29,118 nt of DNA from JAIOHN01 sp038258185 (lineage in GTDB: Bacteria > Chloroflexota > Anaerolineae > Aggregatilineales > Phototrophicaceae): assembly GCA_038258185.1 (NCBI GenBank), contig JBBSQD010000047.1:1-29118 (forward strand), read 5' to 3'. A program made the translations under genes and the position numbers. Each line of letters begins with the position of its first letter. Within the stretch, counting starts at the first letter, position 1. The notes under the pieces were generated by a model, which was not told the DNA's origin, ran no database searches, and saw only the letters and a list, made by a program, of their open reading frames with translations. This document shows, piece by piece, positions 1 to 7,788 of the stretch.

Positions 1-2
1 AT

Positions 3-191
3 GTCGTTTTTGATGAAGATCGCTCACGCATTCGACTGGGGGATAGCCCTGAAAACTTCTCCTTATTGCGCCAAATGGCTATTTCTATTCTGAAACAGGA
101 TAAATCGAAGGGCAGTTTAAAGAGAAAACGCTTCAAAGCCGCACTCAATGATGATTTCCGAGCGCAACTCATCCAGAATCTTCATGCGTAA
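3..191 (+). CDS. ISAs1-type DDE transposase, C-terminal fragment (partial at window edge)
   Basis: The reading frame beginning at base 3 is open to the TAA at 189-191 and encodes the last 62 residues of a protein. It carries the signature DEDRSRIR, then PENFSLLRQMAISILKQ and a lysine-rich KSKGSLKRKR stretch, which is the conserved C-terminal end of ISAs1-family (IS4-like, DDE) transposases. In that family the glutamate just before the DRSRIR region belongs to the catalytic triad. The 5' part of the gene lies outside the window, so intactness cannot be judged. Two tandem 10-base copies of ACAAGGGTT(G/C) follow at 210-229 and may be part of the element's right end, but I cannot define the terminal inverted repeat. 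Confidence 0.75.
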   Translation, partial: VVFDEDRSRIRLGDSPENFSLLRQMAISILKQDKSKGSLKRKRFKAALNDDFRAQLIQNLHA

Positions 192-209
192 GCCCTGCTT
201 TTTAAGCTC

Positions 210-229
210 ACAAGGGTTGACAAGGGTTC
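210..229. repeat. Tandem 10-bp direct repeat near the IS end
   Basis: ACAAGGGTTG is followed directly by ACAAGGGTTC. It sits 18 bp after the transposase stop codon and just before the promoter of the ABC exporter genes. It could be part of the IS terminus or its target region; the sequence alone does not settle this. Confidence 0.4.
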
Positions 230-252
230 AGAATTGCTGTTTAATCAAACAG

Positions 253-280
253 TTGCCTGCTTCCCATTCGATGCTATAAT
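253..280 (+). promoter_or_regulatory. Sigma70-type promoter of the ABC exporter operon
   Basis: TTGCCT (253-258) is followed after 16 bp by a perfect TATAAT (275-280) with an extended -10 TG two bases upstream (TGcTATAAT). The transcript would begin near 287, which places the upstream in-frame TTG at 234 outside the mRNA and supports the TTG start at 336. Confidence 0.65.
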
Positions 281-335
281 ACACAATACGAACATTTGTT
301 CAAACTCCCAAGCGCAGCTAGACGGAGGAATAGGT

Positions 336-2144
336 TTGTCTGCCAACAGTGAATTCACCGTAGAAAATGCATATTCGTACAATCGCTCCGGGCCAATACG
401 CTGGATACTTTCCCACGTATGGCGTTACAAATTTTTCCTGCTCGCCACGATGGCTCTGTACCTGGTAGCGTGGTCTTCTTTCTCCGGCAGCCGCTTTCTG
501 GTTGGGGTTGCCGCTGAGGAAATCATCAACCCCACCGCGCCGGATGGACTGCTGAAAATTTCGCTGCTCATTCTGTGTGTGCTGTTATTTGGCGACAGCA
601 TCTCCGCCCTGCTGGGTAGCCTGTCCGTGGAGACAATCGCCCAGCGCCTTTCACGCGATGCGCGCGAAGAGCTGTATATCAGCCTGCTGGGTAAAAGCCA
701 GACGTTCCACGACCAACAGCGTGTCGGTGATATTATGGCGCGTGCCACCGATGACGTGCAGCAGTTGAATGTCATGGTTAACCCCGGCTTCCTCTTTATC
801 TCCGAAATGGTGATGGGGCTGGCGGTGCCGATGGTGTATATCTCTTTGATTCGGGTTGACCTGCTGCTGGTGCCGATTATCTTCGTGGTGATATTTGCAG
901 TCACGGTTCGGCAGTATATGGGTCGGCTGAACCCGGTCATCACCAGTCAGCGTGAAGCCTTTGGTGGACTCAACGCCGGTTTGGAAGAAACCATCTCCGG
1001 TATCGAGATCGTCAAGGCCAGCGCCCAGGAAAAATTTGAACGCAAAAAGTTCTACCAGAACGCCCGCCGTTACCGTGACTTATATGCGCAGCAGGGTCGC
1101 GTCGAGGCCCGTTATCTGCCGATGCTTTTCTACGGCTTCGCGCTGGGGTTTGTCTTCCTGCATGCCATGCTGCTTTACAATCAGGGTCTGGTGACCGTGC
1201 CGCAGATCATCTCGGTGATGGGCCTCGTCGCAGCCATGCGCTTCCCGATCTTCGTCTCCATCTTCGCCTTCTCGCTGATCCAGTTGGGTTATACCAGCGG
1301 CCAGCGTATTCTGCAGATCATTAATGCCGAAACCGAAATGGACGAAAATCAGGAGGGTCATGCCGCCAAGATCAACGGCGAAATCACCTTCGAGAATGTC
1401 AGCTTCGGTTATGAGGATGGCATGGTGCTGGAGGATATTTCCTTCACTGTGCAGCCCGGTCAGACCGTGGCAATTGTGGGACAGACGGGCAGCGGTAAAA
1501 GTACGCTGACCGAACTCATCAACCGCAGTTACGATGTCAGCAGTGGGCGTATTCTGGTGGACGGCACCGATGTCCGCGACTGGAGCATGGCCGCTCTGCG
1601 CTCGCAGATTTCCCGGATTGAGCAGGATGTTTTCCTGTTCTCGCGCACACTGGCGGAAAATATCGCTTTCGGTGCAGCACCGGGAACCTCGCAGGAGCAG
1701 ATCGAGCAGGCCGCCCGTGAAGCCCAGGCGCATGATTTCATTATGTCCTTCAACGAAGGCTATCAGACCGATGTCGGTGAACGTGGGGTGACACTCTCCG
1801 GTGGGCAGCGGCAGCGCATTGCGCTGGCACGCGCTTTCCTCAGTGACCCGCGTATCCTGATTCTGGACGACTCGACCAGCGCGATTGACAGCGCCACCGA
1901 GGACGAAATCCAGAAGGCGATCCGCCGCGCACAGCAGGGACGTACCACCCTGTTAATCACGCACCGGCTGTCACAGATTCGCTGGGCCGATCATATTCTG
2001 GTGCTGGAAGGCGGACGGATCATCGGCAGCGGTACGCATGAAGAACTGCTGCGCACGTCCGAACCTTACCGGCGCATCTTTGCCCGTTACGATGCCGCGC
2101 TGCCGCCGCTGGAAACCAGCGAAAGCCAGCCACAAACGGCTTAG
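336..2144 (+). CDS. ABC exporter subunit with degenerate ATPase site (TM287-like half)
   Basis: This is a type IV (B-type) ABC half-transporter of 602 aa with an N-terminal six-helix membrane domain and a C-terminal nucleotide-binding domain, expected to act in the cytoplasmic membrane as a drug, lipid or peptide exporter. Walker A is G382-T390 (GQTGSGKST), the signature is LSGGQ at 487-491, Walker B ends at D511 and the H-loop is H543. The residue after the Walker B aspartate, normally the catalytic Glu, is D512 (LDDSTSAID). That is the mark of the degenerate half of heterodimeric exporters such as TM287/288 or BmrCD. I chose the TTG at 336 because GGAGGA lies 6 bp upstream and the promoter precedes it; an in-frame TTG at 234 lies upstream of that promoter. 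The partner gene follows 84 bp downstream. The substrate cannot be read from the sequence. Confidence 0.9.
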   Translation: MSANSEFTVENAYSYNRSGPIRWILSHVWRYKFFLLATMALYLVAWSSFSGSRFLVGVAAEEIINPTAPDGLLKISLLILCVLLFGDSISALLGSLSVETIAQRLSRDAREELYISLLGKSQTFHDQQRVGDIMARATDDVQQLNVMVNPGFLFISEMVMGLAVPMVYISLIRVDLLLVPIIFVVIFAVTVRQYMGRLNPVITSQREAFGGLNAGLEETISGIEIVKASAQEKFERKKFYQNARRYRDLYAQQGRVEARYLPMLFYGFALGFVFLHAMLLYNQGLVTVPQIISVMGLVAAMRFPIFVSIFAFSLIQLGYTSGQRILQIINAETEMDENQEGHAAKINGEITFENVSFGYEDGMVLEDISFTVQPGQTVAIVGQTGSGKSTLTELINRSYDVSSGRILVDGTDVRDWSMAALRSQISRIEQDVFLFSRTLAENIAFGAAPGTSQEQIEQAAREAQAHDFIMSFNEGYQTDVGERGVTLSGGQRQRIALARAFLSDPRILILDDSTSAIDSATEDEIQKAIRRAQQGRTTLLITHRLSQIRWADHILVLEGGRIIGSGTHEELLRTSEPYRRIFARYDAALPPLETSESQPQTA

Positions 2145-2156
2145 TTTAACCATCCA

Positions 2157-2178
2157 CAGGGTGCAGATCTGCACCCTG
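2157..2178. other. Perfect 22-bp palindrome between the two ABC genes
   Basis: CAGGGTGCAGA/TCTGCACCCTG is a perfect palindrome between the two exporter genes. It has no T-run on either side, so it is more likely an mRNA-stabilising or attenuating hairpin, or a protein-binding site, than an intrinsic terminator. Confidence 0.5.
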
Positions 2179-2228
2179 CTCATGCTGATCTTATGGGTTG
2201 ACCCTCAAAACAGGAGCGCACATTTCTT

Positions 2229-4046
2229 ATGGGCTTCATTATGGACGGCCTTGATGCCGAAGAATACGACCGTAAATATTCCGATGGCGATTTAGTTCGC
2301 CGCATTGTCGGCTACTTCCGACCCCAGGCACCGCGCATGCTGGCGGTGGCTGTCGCCATCGTCCTCACGTCAGCCGTAAACACCGGCCTGCCGATTTTTA
2401 TCTCGCAGGCACTGGACGAGCTGGCGCTGAACCAGACCACAGAAGCCTTGCTGCGCATCACCGCAATACTGGTGGTGCTGGGTGTGCTCGGCTGGGTGTT
2501 TAATGCCATACGCCAGTGGCTTTCCGCCGCGGCCATCGGCAATGTCACGCTGAAGCTGCGCGAGGATGCTTTCGACGCAGTGCTGAATCGTGACCTGTCC
2601 TTTTATGACCAGTTCCCCTCCGGCAAGATCGTCAGCCGTGTCACATCGGACACACAGGCGTTCTCATCGGTGGTACAGCTTGCTACAGACCTGATGAGCC
2701 AGTTGCTGATGATCGTCCTGCTGGTTGGTTATCTGTTCATCGTCAGCAGTAATCTGACGATTATCCTGCTGATGCTGGCACCGTTTATCATCTTTACGGC
2801 GTTGATGTTCCGCAGAATTGCCCGTGATACGGTCACGCAGTCGCGCCGTGTCAACGCGATGGTCAACACCCACATTCAGGAAACCGTGAGCGGTATCGGC
2901 GTGGCGAAGACCTTCCGCCAGGAACGCTCGGTTTATAATGAATTTCTGGACGTAAATGCCCAGTCTTATGGCATTAACCTGCGCACCGGTTATGTCTTCA
3001 GCAGCATCTTCCCGATTCTGAACGGTGTCGCGGCATTTGGTACAGCGGCGCTGGTTTACTTCGGCGGATTGCAGGTGCAGGGCGGTAACTTCAGCCCCGG
3101 TGATTGGTATCTGTTCATTCAGGGTCTGGCGATGTTCTGGTTCCCGCTGACCAGTATCGCTTCGTTCTGGAGCCAGTTCCAGTTGGGTCTGGCGGCAGGT
3201 GAGCGCGTCTTCGCGCTGATCGACGCCGAAGCGCGGGTCGTGCAGACCGACAGCGTTAAAATCGACCACATTAACGGCGAAATCCGCTTTGAAAATGTCG
3301 AATTCGCTTATAACGAAAAAGAGCAGGTGCTGGACGATTTCTCGCTGACGATTGCCCCCGGTGAAACGCTGGCGCTGGTCGGTCATACCGGTTCCGGCAA
3401 ATCGAGCATCGGCAAGCTGATCGCGCGTTTCTATGAGTTCCAGGAAGGCCGCATTCTGATTGACGGCCACGACATCCGTGCGCTTGACCTGAGCGACTAT
3501 CACGGCAAGCTCGGTATTGTGACGCAATCACCCTTCCTGTTCGACGGCACGATCCGCGAGAATGTGCGCTACGGTAAAGCCGACGCGACTGATGGCGAAG
3601 TGGATCGCGTCTCGAAGATGGTCGGCAATGGCGACTGGCTCAAGACGCTGCCGAATGGCCTTGATACGCAGGTTGGTGAACGCGGCGGCAATCTGTCGAT
3701 GGGTCAGCGCCAGTTGGTCGCGCTGGCACGGGTTCTGCTGCAAGATCCCTCGATTTTCATTCTGGATGAAGCCACCGCCAGTGTTGACCCGCTGACCGAA
3801 ACGCTCATTCAGGAAGGGTTGGATCTGGTGCTGGAAAATCGCTCATCGGTGGTCATCGCGCACCGCCTGAGCACTATCAAGAATGCGGATCGCATCATCG
3901 TGCTGCGTCAGGGCAGGATTATCGAGCAAGGCACGCACGACTCGCTGCTGGCGGGTGGCGGTCATTACGCCGAACTGTATAACACCTACTTCCGGCATCA
4001 ATCGCTGGAATATATCGAGAACGCCGGTCAGGCACTCGAAGCCTGA
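2229..4046 (+). CDS. ABC exporter subunit with canonical ATPase site (TM288-like half)
   Basis: The 605-aa product is the second half of the heterodimeric exporter: six predicted membrane helices in the first 320 residues, then an ATPase domain. Walker A is G385-S392 (GHTGSGKS), Walker B runs into D513 with the catalytic glutamate at E514 (LDEATASVD), and H545 is the H-loop. Its signature is LSMGQ (489-493) rather than LSGGQ. In heterodimers the degenerate site is built from Walker A/B of one partner and the signature of the other, so this altered signature pairs with D512 of the upstream subunit. The ATG at 2229 follows AGGAG by 12 bp; an ATG at 2241 is the alternative. The two genes are almost certainly one operon. 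Confidence 0.9.
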   Translation: MGFIMDGLDAEEYDRKYSDGDLVRRIVGYFRPQAPRMLAVAVAIVLTSAVNTGLPIFISQALDELALNQTTEALLRITAILVVLGVLGWVFNAIRQWLSAAAIGNVTLKLREDAFDAVLNRDLSFYDQFPSGKIVSRVTSDTQAFSSVVQLATDLMSQLLMIVLLVGYLFIVSSNLTIILLMLAPFIIFTALMFRRIARDTVTQSRRVNAMVNTHIQETVSGIGVAKTFRQERSVYNEFLDVNAQSYGINLRTGYVFSSIFPILNGVAAFGTAALVYFGGLQVQGGNFSPGDWYLFIQGLAMFWFPLTSIASFWSQFQLGLAAGERVFALIDAEARVVQTDSVKIDHINGEIRFENVEFAYNEKEQVLDDFSLTIAPGETLALVGHTGSGKSSIGKLIARFYEFQEGRILIDGHDIRALDLSDYHGKLGIVTQSPFLFDGTIRENVRYGKADATDGEVDRVSKMVGNGDWLKTLPNGLDTQVGERGGNLSMGQRQLVALARVLLQDPSIFILDEATASVDPLTETLIQEGLDLVLENRSSVVIAHRLSTIKNADRIIVLRQGRIIEQGTHDSLLAGGGHYAELYNTYFRHQSLEYIENAGQALEA

Positions 4047-4066
4047 TTATCACCACAATTTCGTAG

Positions 4067-4095
4067 GGGCAGCCTTCTGGCTGCCCGCTATTTTT
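4067..4095 (+). terminator. Hairpin terminator after the ABC operon
   Basis: GGGCAGCC-TTCT-GGCTGCCC (4067-4086) is followed by GCTATTTTT. The sequence GTAGGGGCAGCC resembles a widespread intergenic palindrome type, so it may also be a dispersed repeat copy. It lies only 28 bp upstream of rdgB, so read-through into rdgB is possible. Confidence 0.55.
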
Positions 4096-4123
4096 GCTGT
4101 ATTCAGCTTCTACAGGACACCCC

Positions 4124-4732
4124 ATGGATTTATTGATCGCAACCAGCAACCCCGGCAAAGTACACGAATATCAGATTCTTCTGGGTGACTTACCCGTAAA
4201 TTTACGCAGCCTGCGTGATGTTGGGCTGGCAGGTATGGATGTCGAGGAAAACGGCACCACTTTAGAGGAAAACGCGACGCTCAAAGCCGTGGCTTATAGT
4301 CAGGCCAGTGGCCTCTATGCGCTGGCAGATGACACCGGCTTATTCATTGATGGACTTAACGGCGAACCGGGGATTTATCCCGCGCGCTATGGTGGGCCAG
4401 ACCTGACCATGGAACAGCGCCGCGCCAAAGTCCTGACCGGATTGCAGGCCGTGCCTGATGCCGAGCGCACCGCCCGTTTCCGCTGTGTGATCGCGCTGGG
4501 TCACCCACAGGGCGGTGCGATTCAACTGGTTGATGGCGTAGTTGAGGGGCATATCACCCGAATCGAGGATGATGCGGAGGGCGGCTTCGGCTACGACCCG
4601 ATTTTCGTCCCGCAGGGCTACACGCAGACTTTCAGCGCCCTGCCCATCGACGAGAAAAATCGCATCAGCCACCGCGGTATTGCCACACGACACATGCTGG
4701 AAATCCTGCGTGATCTGATCGCAAAACAGTAA
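4124..4732 (+). CDS. rdgB: XTP/dITP diphosphatase (HAM1/RdgB family)
   Basis: The 202-aa protein hydrolyses non-canonical purine triphosphates (ITP, dITP, XTP) to monophosphates plus pyrophosphate and so keeps deaminated bases out of DNA. Family motifs are all present: SNPGKV near the N-terminus (usually TxNxxK), a LEENATLKA helix, ADDTGL at 68-73 holding the metal-binding aspartates, LNGEPGIYPARYGG, FGYDPIF and the C-terminal SHRGIA. Length matches the family. I chose the ATG at 4124, with AGGA 6 bp upstream; a longer in-frame extension upstream would begin inside the terminator hairpin. It converges on dnaA with a shared terminator between. Confidence 0.95.
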   Translation: MDLLIATSNPGKVHEYQILLGDLPVNLRSLRDVGLAGMDVEENGTTLEENATLKAVAYSQASGLYALADDTGLFIDGLNGEPGIYPARYGGPDLTMEQRRAKVLTGLQAVPDAERTARFRCVIALGHPQGGAIQLVDGVVEGHITRIEDDAEGGFGYDPIFVPQGYTQTFSALPIDEKNRISHRGIATRHMLEILRDLIAKQ

Positions 4733-4750
4733 AGCGCTCCGAATCAAAAC

Positions 4751-4773
4751 GGCGGATAGAATGTCTATCCGCC
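4751..4773. terminator. Bidirectional hairpin between rdgB and dnaA
   Basis: GGCGGATAG-AATGT-CTATCCGCC is a perfect 9-bp stem lying 19 bp after the rdgB stop and 34 bp after the dnaA stop on the other strand. Flanking T-runs are weak on both sides. Confidence 0.55.
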
Positions 4774-4806
4774 GCGTTTAATTTCTACGATTTACCACTT
4801 CCGTGC

Positions 4807-6240
4807 TTACTCATCACCCTTCAGCAGTTTTTCGCGCAGCGCCAGCAGTTCATAACGGAACATATCATCCGCTTCCATCAGTTCCGCTACTTTATTGTAT
4901 CCGTGCAGCACAGTGGTGTGACTGCGTCCACCCAGCGCTTCGCCGATCTGCGGCAACGAGGCTTCGGTCAGTTCACGCGCCAGATACATAGCAATCTGTC
5001 GAGCGTGATTGATGCGTCCGGTGCGACGTTTGCCAATCAGGTCTTTCAGCCCCAGTTCGTGGTGCTGTGCGGTGGATTGCAGCACCTGTGGCAAAGTAAT
5101 CGCGCGGCGCTGACGGGCATGATTCCGTGGCTGCTCGAAACGCTCCAGCACGGCTTCAGCAGCGGACATGTTCATCGGTTGAGCGCTCAGGCGCGACTTG
5201 GCAACAATCTGTGTAAACAACCCTTCCAGCTCACGGATGTTGGAGCGGGAGCGTTGCGCGATCATCTCACTGACCGAGCGCGGAATACGCACGCCGCGTT
5301 CCTGCGCCCAGCTCTCGACAATAGCAATGCGCGTTTCCAGTTCCGGCAACTGCACATCCATCACCAGCCCACCCTCAAACCGTGAGCGCAGACGATCTTC
5401 AAGCTGGTCAAGTTCACGGGGATGCCGGTCACAGGCCAGAATAATCTGTTTATTAAAGGTATACAGCGCGTTAAAGGTGTGAAAAAATTCTTCCTGGGTG
5501 CTTTCTTTTCCGGCGATAAACTGAATATCATCGACCAGCAGCACATCCACCGAGCGATATTTATCACGGAACATCGCCGTGGTACGCTGCCGAATCGCGT
5601 TCACCAGATCATTGATAAACGCCTCAGACGGGATATAGATCACCCGCAGATTTTTCGCGCGGCAGCGATGCGCAATCGCATGCAGCAGATGCGTCTTGCC
5701 GAGGCCGACACCACCATAAATCAGCAGCGGATTGTAGACGCTGGCCGGATTATCGGCGACAGCCATCGCAGCGGAATAGGTCAGATTATTGGCGCCACCG
5801 ACGACGAAGCGATCAAACGTCAGGCGTGGATTCAGTTCGCTTTCCGGGATTCCCGGACGTTCTGGCGGCATCACCTGCTGGTGCAGCGGCACAGCGGGTG
5901 CGCTGGTGTCCTGCTGCGACAAAAAGCGGAACATCGGCGGCATGTCCTGATCCATAACGGGGACTTCCGCGTGGGGTGCGGATTTATACACCTCGAAGCG
6001 CAGCTCAACGGTACAGCCATAGACATCACTGAGGATACGGCGCACGGTCCGGTAAAGGCGATTTTGCAGCATATCGACTGCAAAACTGTTGCGCACACCC
6101 ACCACAAACAGCGGTGCGGCATCCTCCCCGGTTTCGATATTCAGAAATACAGCCCCGCGTAGCCAGGTATCAAAATTGCCCCTGTCGAGCTGGATTTCAA
6201 GTTGATTGAGTGCGGCGTTCCAAATTTCTTCAGGATTCAC
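4807..6240 (-). CDS. dnaA: Chromosomal replication initiator DnaA
   Basis: The 477-aa protein binds oriC and melts it. Domain I covers about residues 1-85, a short Pro/Gln-rich domain II about 90-130, and then the AAA+ domain with Walker A GGVGLGKT (176-183, Lys182), Walker B LLVDDIQF (Asp237/Asp238) and the RLRSRF arginine-finger region. The C-terminal DNA-binding domain IV carries GGRSHTTVLHGYNKV; in most DnaA proteins this reads GGRDHTTV, so Ser440 replaces the usual aspartate in the recognition helix. The start is GTG at 6240 with GGAAG 7 bp upstream. dnaN does not follow; the gene instead faces rdgB. The gene-free region upstream carries a cluster of DnaA-box-like sequences. Confidence 0.97.
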   Translation of the reverse strand: MNPEEIWNAALNQLEIQLDRGNFDTWLRGAVFLNIETGEDAAPLFVVGVRNSFAVDMLQNRLYRTVRRILSDVYGCTVELRFEVYKSAPHAEVPVMDQDMPPMFRFLSQQDTSAPAVPLHQQVMPPERPGIPESELNPRLTFDRFVVGGANNLTYSAAMAVADNPASVYNPLLIYGGVGLGKTHLLHAIAHRCRAKNLRVIYIPSEAFINDLVNAIRQRTTAMFRDKYRSVDVLLVDDIQFIAGKESTQEEFFHTFNALYTFNKQIILACDRHPRELDQLEDRLRSRFEGGLVMDVQLPELETRIAIVESWAQERGVRIPRSVSEMIAQRSRSNIRELEGLFTQIVAKSRLSAQPMNMSAAEAVLERFEQPRNHARQRRAITLPQVLQSTAQHHELGLKDLIGKRRTGRINHARQIAMYLARELTEASLPQIGEALGGRSHTTVLHGYNKVAELMEADDMFRYELLALREKLLKGDE

Positions 6241-6259
6241 GGCTTGGCTTCCAAAGACT

Positions 6260-6288
6260 ATTATAGACCTTGCCTGTATCGGTCACAG
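6260..6288 (-). promoter_or_regulatory. dnaA promoter (perfect -10, weak -35)
   Basis: On the minus strand a perfect TATAAT occupies 6265-6260, about 20 bp from the GTG start. At the right distance upstream (6288-6283) there is only CTGTGA, a poor -35, which suggests an activator or weak promoter. The leader would be only about 13 nt. Confidence 0.5.
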
Positions 6289-6292
6289 GCAA
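6270..6292. promoter_or_regulatory. Inverted repeat overlapping the dnaA promoter (putative operator)
   Basis: TTGCCTGT (6270-6277) and ACAGGCAA (6285-6292) are perfect 8-bp arms separated by 7 bp. The repeat spans the spacer and -35 region just upstream of the dnaA -10 box, where a dimeric regulator would control transcription. No regulator can be assigned; a purely structural role is possible. Confidence 0.45.
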
Positions 6293-6484
6293 AGTGAAAT
6301 CGGCAGCACATTTTTCAGTGCCTAGACGAATTTCATAATTTTTTTTCGAATTGTGTTTCAAATACTGCAAGGTGGTTGGCTACACCGTGTTTGAAAAACA
6401 TCCGGGGTGGTGTGTGATGATCTGTATGTGTTGGCTCAACAGACTAAGCATAGTATAGCGAAACATCGGCAGAAGCTCAACCAG

Positions 6485-6780
6485 TTTTTGGCTTAAATTG
6501 TTAAATCTTTTAACATTTTAAGGTTGGGATAAGTCCTGCATTCGCGTCGCAAAATTTGGGATAGTGCAGGGATGCCGTCGACGGGAGTCACACCATTATT
6601 AAATGCCATATGTGTGGGTGAATCCGGTGATAGCCACTATATGTATAGGGATGCGGCCATTTCCTAAAAACGTACACGGCGCCGTTGTGAAAAATTCAAT
6701 TTTTTAACATTGGGATAAGTTTTGCACCCTACTGCAAAACCTGTTTTTATTTGGGATAAAATTGGGATAACTTGGGATAA
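6485..6780. other. Putative chromosomal origin oriC (DnaA-box cluster)
   Basis: Five exact copies of TTGGGATAA lie on the plus strand at 6524-6532, 6710-6718, 6751-6759, 6762-6770 and 6772-6780, plus a one-mismatch copy TTGGGATAG at 6556-6564. The reverse complement TTATCCCAA differs from the E. coli DnaA box TTATCCACA at two positions. The last three copies start 11 and 10 bp apart, about one helical turn, all in the same orientation. AT-rich stretches at about 6485-6520 and 6690-6709 precede the first and fourth boxes and could be the unwinding elements. The rest of the gene-free region (6293-6484) shows only a short AT-rich tract near 6336-6360. Position next to dnaA supports the assignment. 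Confidence 0.75.
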
Positions 6781-6830
6781 GCAGAACATTTGGGCTGCCG
6801 AGTGTTAAGAACTGGTTATTTCTGGCTTAC

Positions 6831-6869
6831 AAATAAAAAGCCCGCCGTCACATCCATGACAGCGGGCTT
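6831..6869 (-). terminator. Intrinsic terminator of the LmbE-family gene
   Basis: AAGCCCGC (6838-6845) pairs with GCGGGCTT (6862-6869), with inner GTCA/TGAC pairing. On the minus strand the stem is followed by CTTTTTATTT. It ends transcription 15 bp after the deacetylase stop and insulates the origin region. Confidence 0.8.
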
Positions 6870-6884
6870 CTCGTAGATAGCGAG

Positions 6885-7619
6885 CTACACTGGATCGACT
6901 GGCAGCGCATCTTGCTTAACTGTAATCACGCGGAACATCTCGGCAAATTCCATGCCCTGTTCCTTGCCGATTTCAGTGTCCCATTGGCGCACCATATTGA
7001 CCACATCCTCATTAAGCTGCGACGCGTGGCTGCGCAGCGCGTCCAGTTTGCGCTCATGCACGCTCGTGATGTCCACGAATAAATTCGGCTTATCGGACAG
7101 TTGATAATACAGCTTATACACTTCGTGGGGCTCAAACCCCTCGGCCAGCAGTTCCGGGAAAATCGGACGCGTGCCGGCGCTGGGGAACACGGCATAGGTC
7201 GTGGCCTCACCCACTGCGCGATGGTCAGGGTGATTGATGTAGCTATTATCCATCGTGATGACCGTGGTGAAATCAATCGTGACCACAATCTGCGGCTTAA
7301 TCTCGCGGATCAAACGCGTCAGATTACGGCGCAGTTCCATCGTGGGTTCCAGGGTTCCATCGGCATAACCCAGAAAACGCACATCGTTCACACCCAGTTT
7401 TGTCGCTGCTTCAAGCTGCTCATGCTGGCGGGTCTTCGCCAGTTGCACCAGATCCGTGGCGGGGTCATTGCTGCCTGCCGCGTTATCCGTCACGATGCAA
7501 TAGGTCACCTGTGTGCCGCACTCTGTCCAGCGGGCGACTGTCCCGCCAGCCCCAAACTCAATATCGTCCGCATGGGCGACAATCACCAAAACCCGCTCTG
7601 GTGCATAAAAATCTGACAT
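6885..7619 (-). CDS. LmbE/PIG-L family zinc-dependent deacetylase
   Basis: The 244-aa protein belongs to the LmbE-like (GlcNAc-PI de-N-acetylase) family, Zn-dependent hydrolases that remove acetyl groups from N-acetylglucosamine conjugates such as mycothiol or bacillithiol precursors. The metal-binding motif HADDIEFGAGG is at 16-26 (family AHPDDxE; here Ala replaces the usual Pro), and the second motif HPDHRAVG lies near residue 128. There is no signal peptide. I chose the ATG at 7619, with GAGGAGA 9 bp upstream; a nearer ATG at 7628 abuts the Shine-Dalgarno. It is divergent from the metallo-beta-lactamase gene. The exact substrate cannot be told; no other thiol-biosynthesis gene is adjacent. 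Confidence 0.85.
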   Translation of the reverse strand: MSDFYAPERVLVIVAHADDIEFGAGGTVARWTECGTQVTYCIVTDNAAGSNDPATDLVQLAKTRQHEQLEAATKLGVNDVRFLGYADGTLEPTMELRRNLTRLIREIKPQIVVTIDFTTVITMDNSYINHPDHRAVGEATTYAVFPSAGTRPIFPELLAEGFEPHEVYKLYYQLSDKPNLFVDITSVHERKLDALRSHASQLNEDVVNMVRQWDTEIGKEQGMEFAEMFRVITVKQDALPVDPV

Positions 7620-7735
7620 CACTAACATCTCCTCTTTTAGATTCCCACCGTATAGACACGGTGAACGGGCTAAATAATACCCCCATCCGGCCAATTAAGG
7701 GTTACCTAAAATGGGATTTGCGGGGCTGTTTTCGC

Positions 7736-7741
7736 TATAAT
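7736..7741 (+). promoter_or_regulatory. Possible -10 box upstream of the metallo-hydrolase gene
   Basis: A perfect TATAAT lies 48 bp upstream of the ATG at 7789. No convincing -35 sequence is visible at the normal distance, so this is tentative. Confidence 0.35.
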
Positions 7742-7788
7742 ACCGGTTCACGCCAATTAGAGTTAAACTCAAAAAGTGAGCCACCCAC

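Noticed and set aside
234..335. Longer N-terminus for the first ABC subunit from TTG 234
   Set aside because: It would begin upstream of the extended -10 promoter at 253-280, has no ribosome site, and adds residues unlike the family.
2664..3527. Long open frame (287 codons) on the strand opposite the second ABC gene
   Set aside because: It lies wholly within a well-supported ABC transporter gene, has no ribosome site or family motifs, and is Arg/Gln/His-rich in the way antisense frames of such genes are.
6524..6780. CRISPR-like array in the TTGGGATAA repeats
   Set aside because: The repeats are 9 bp with unequal spacing (10, 11, 33 and more), far from CRISPR dimensions, and there are no cas genes. 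A DnaA-box cluster fits better.
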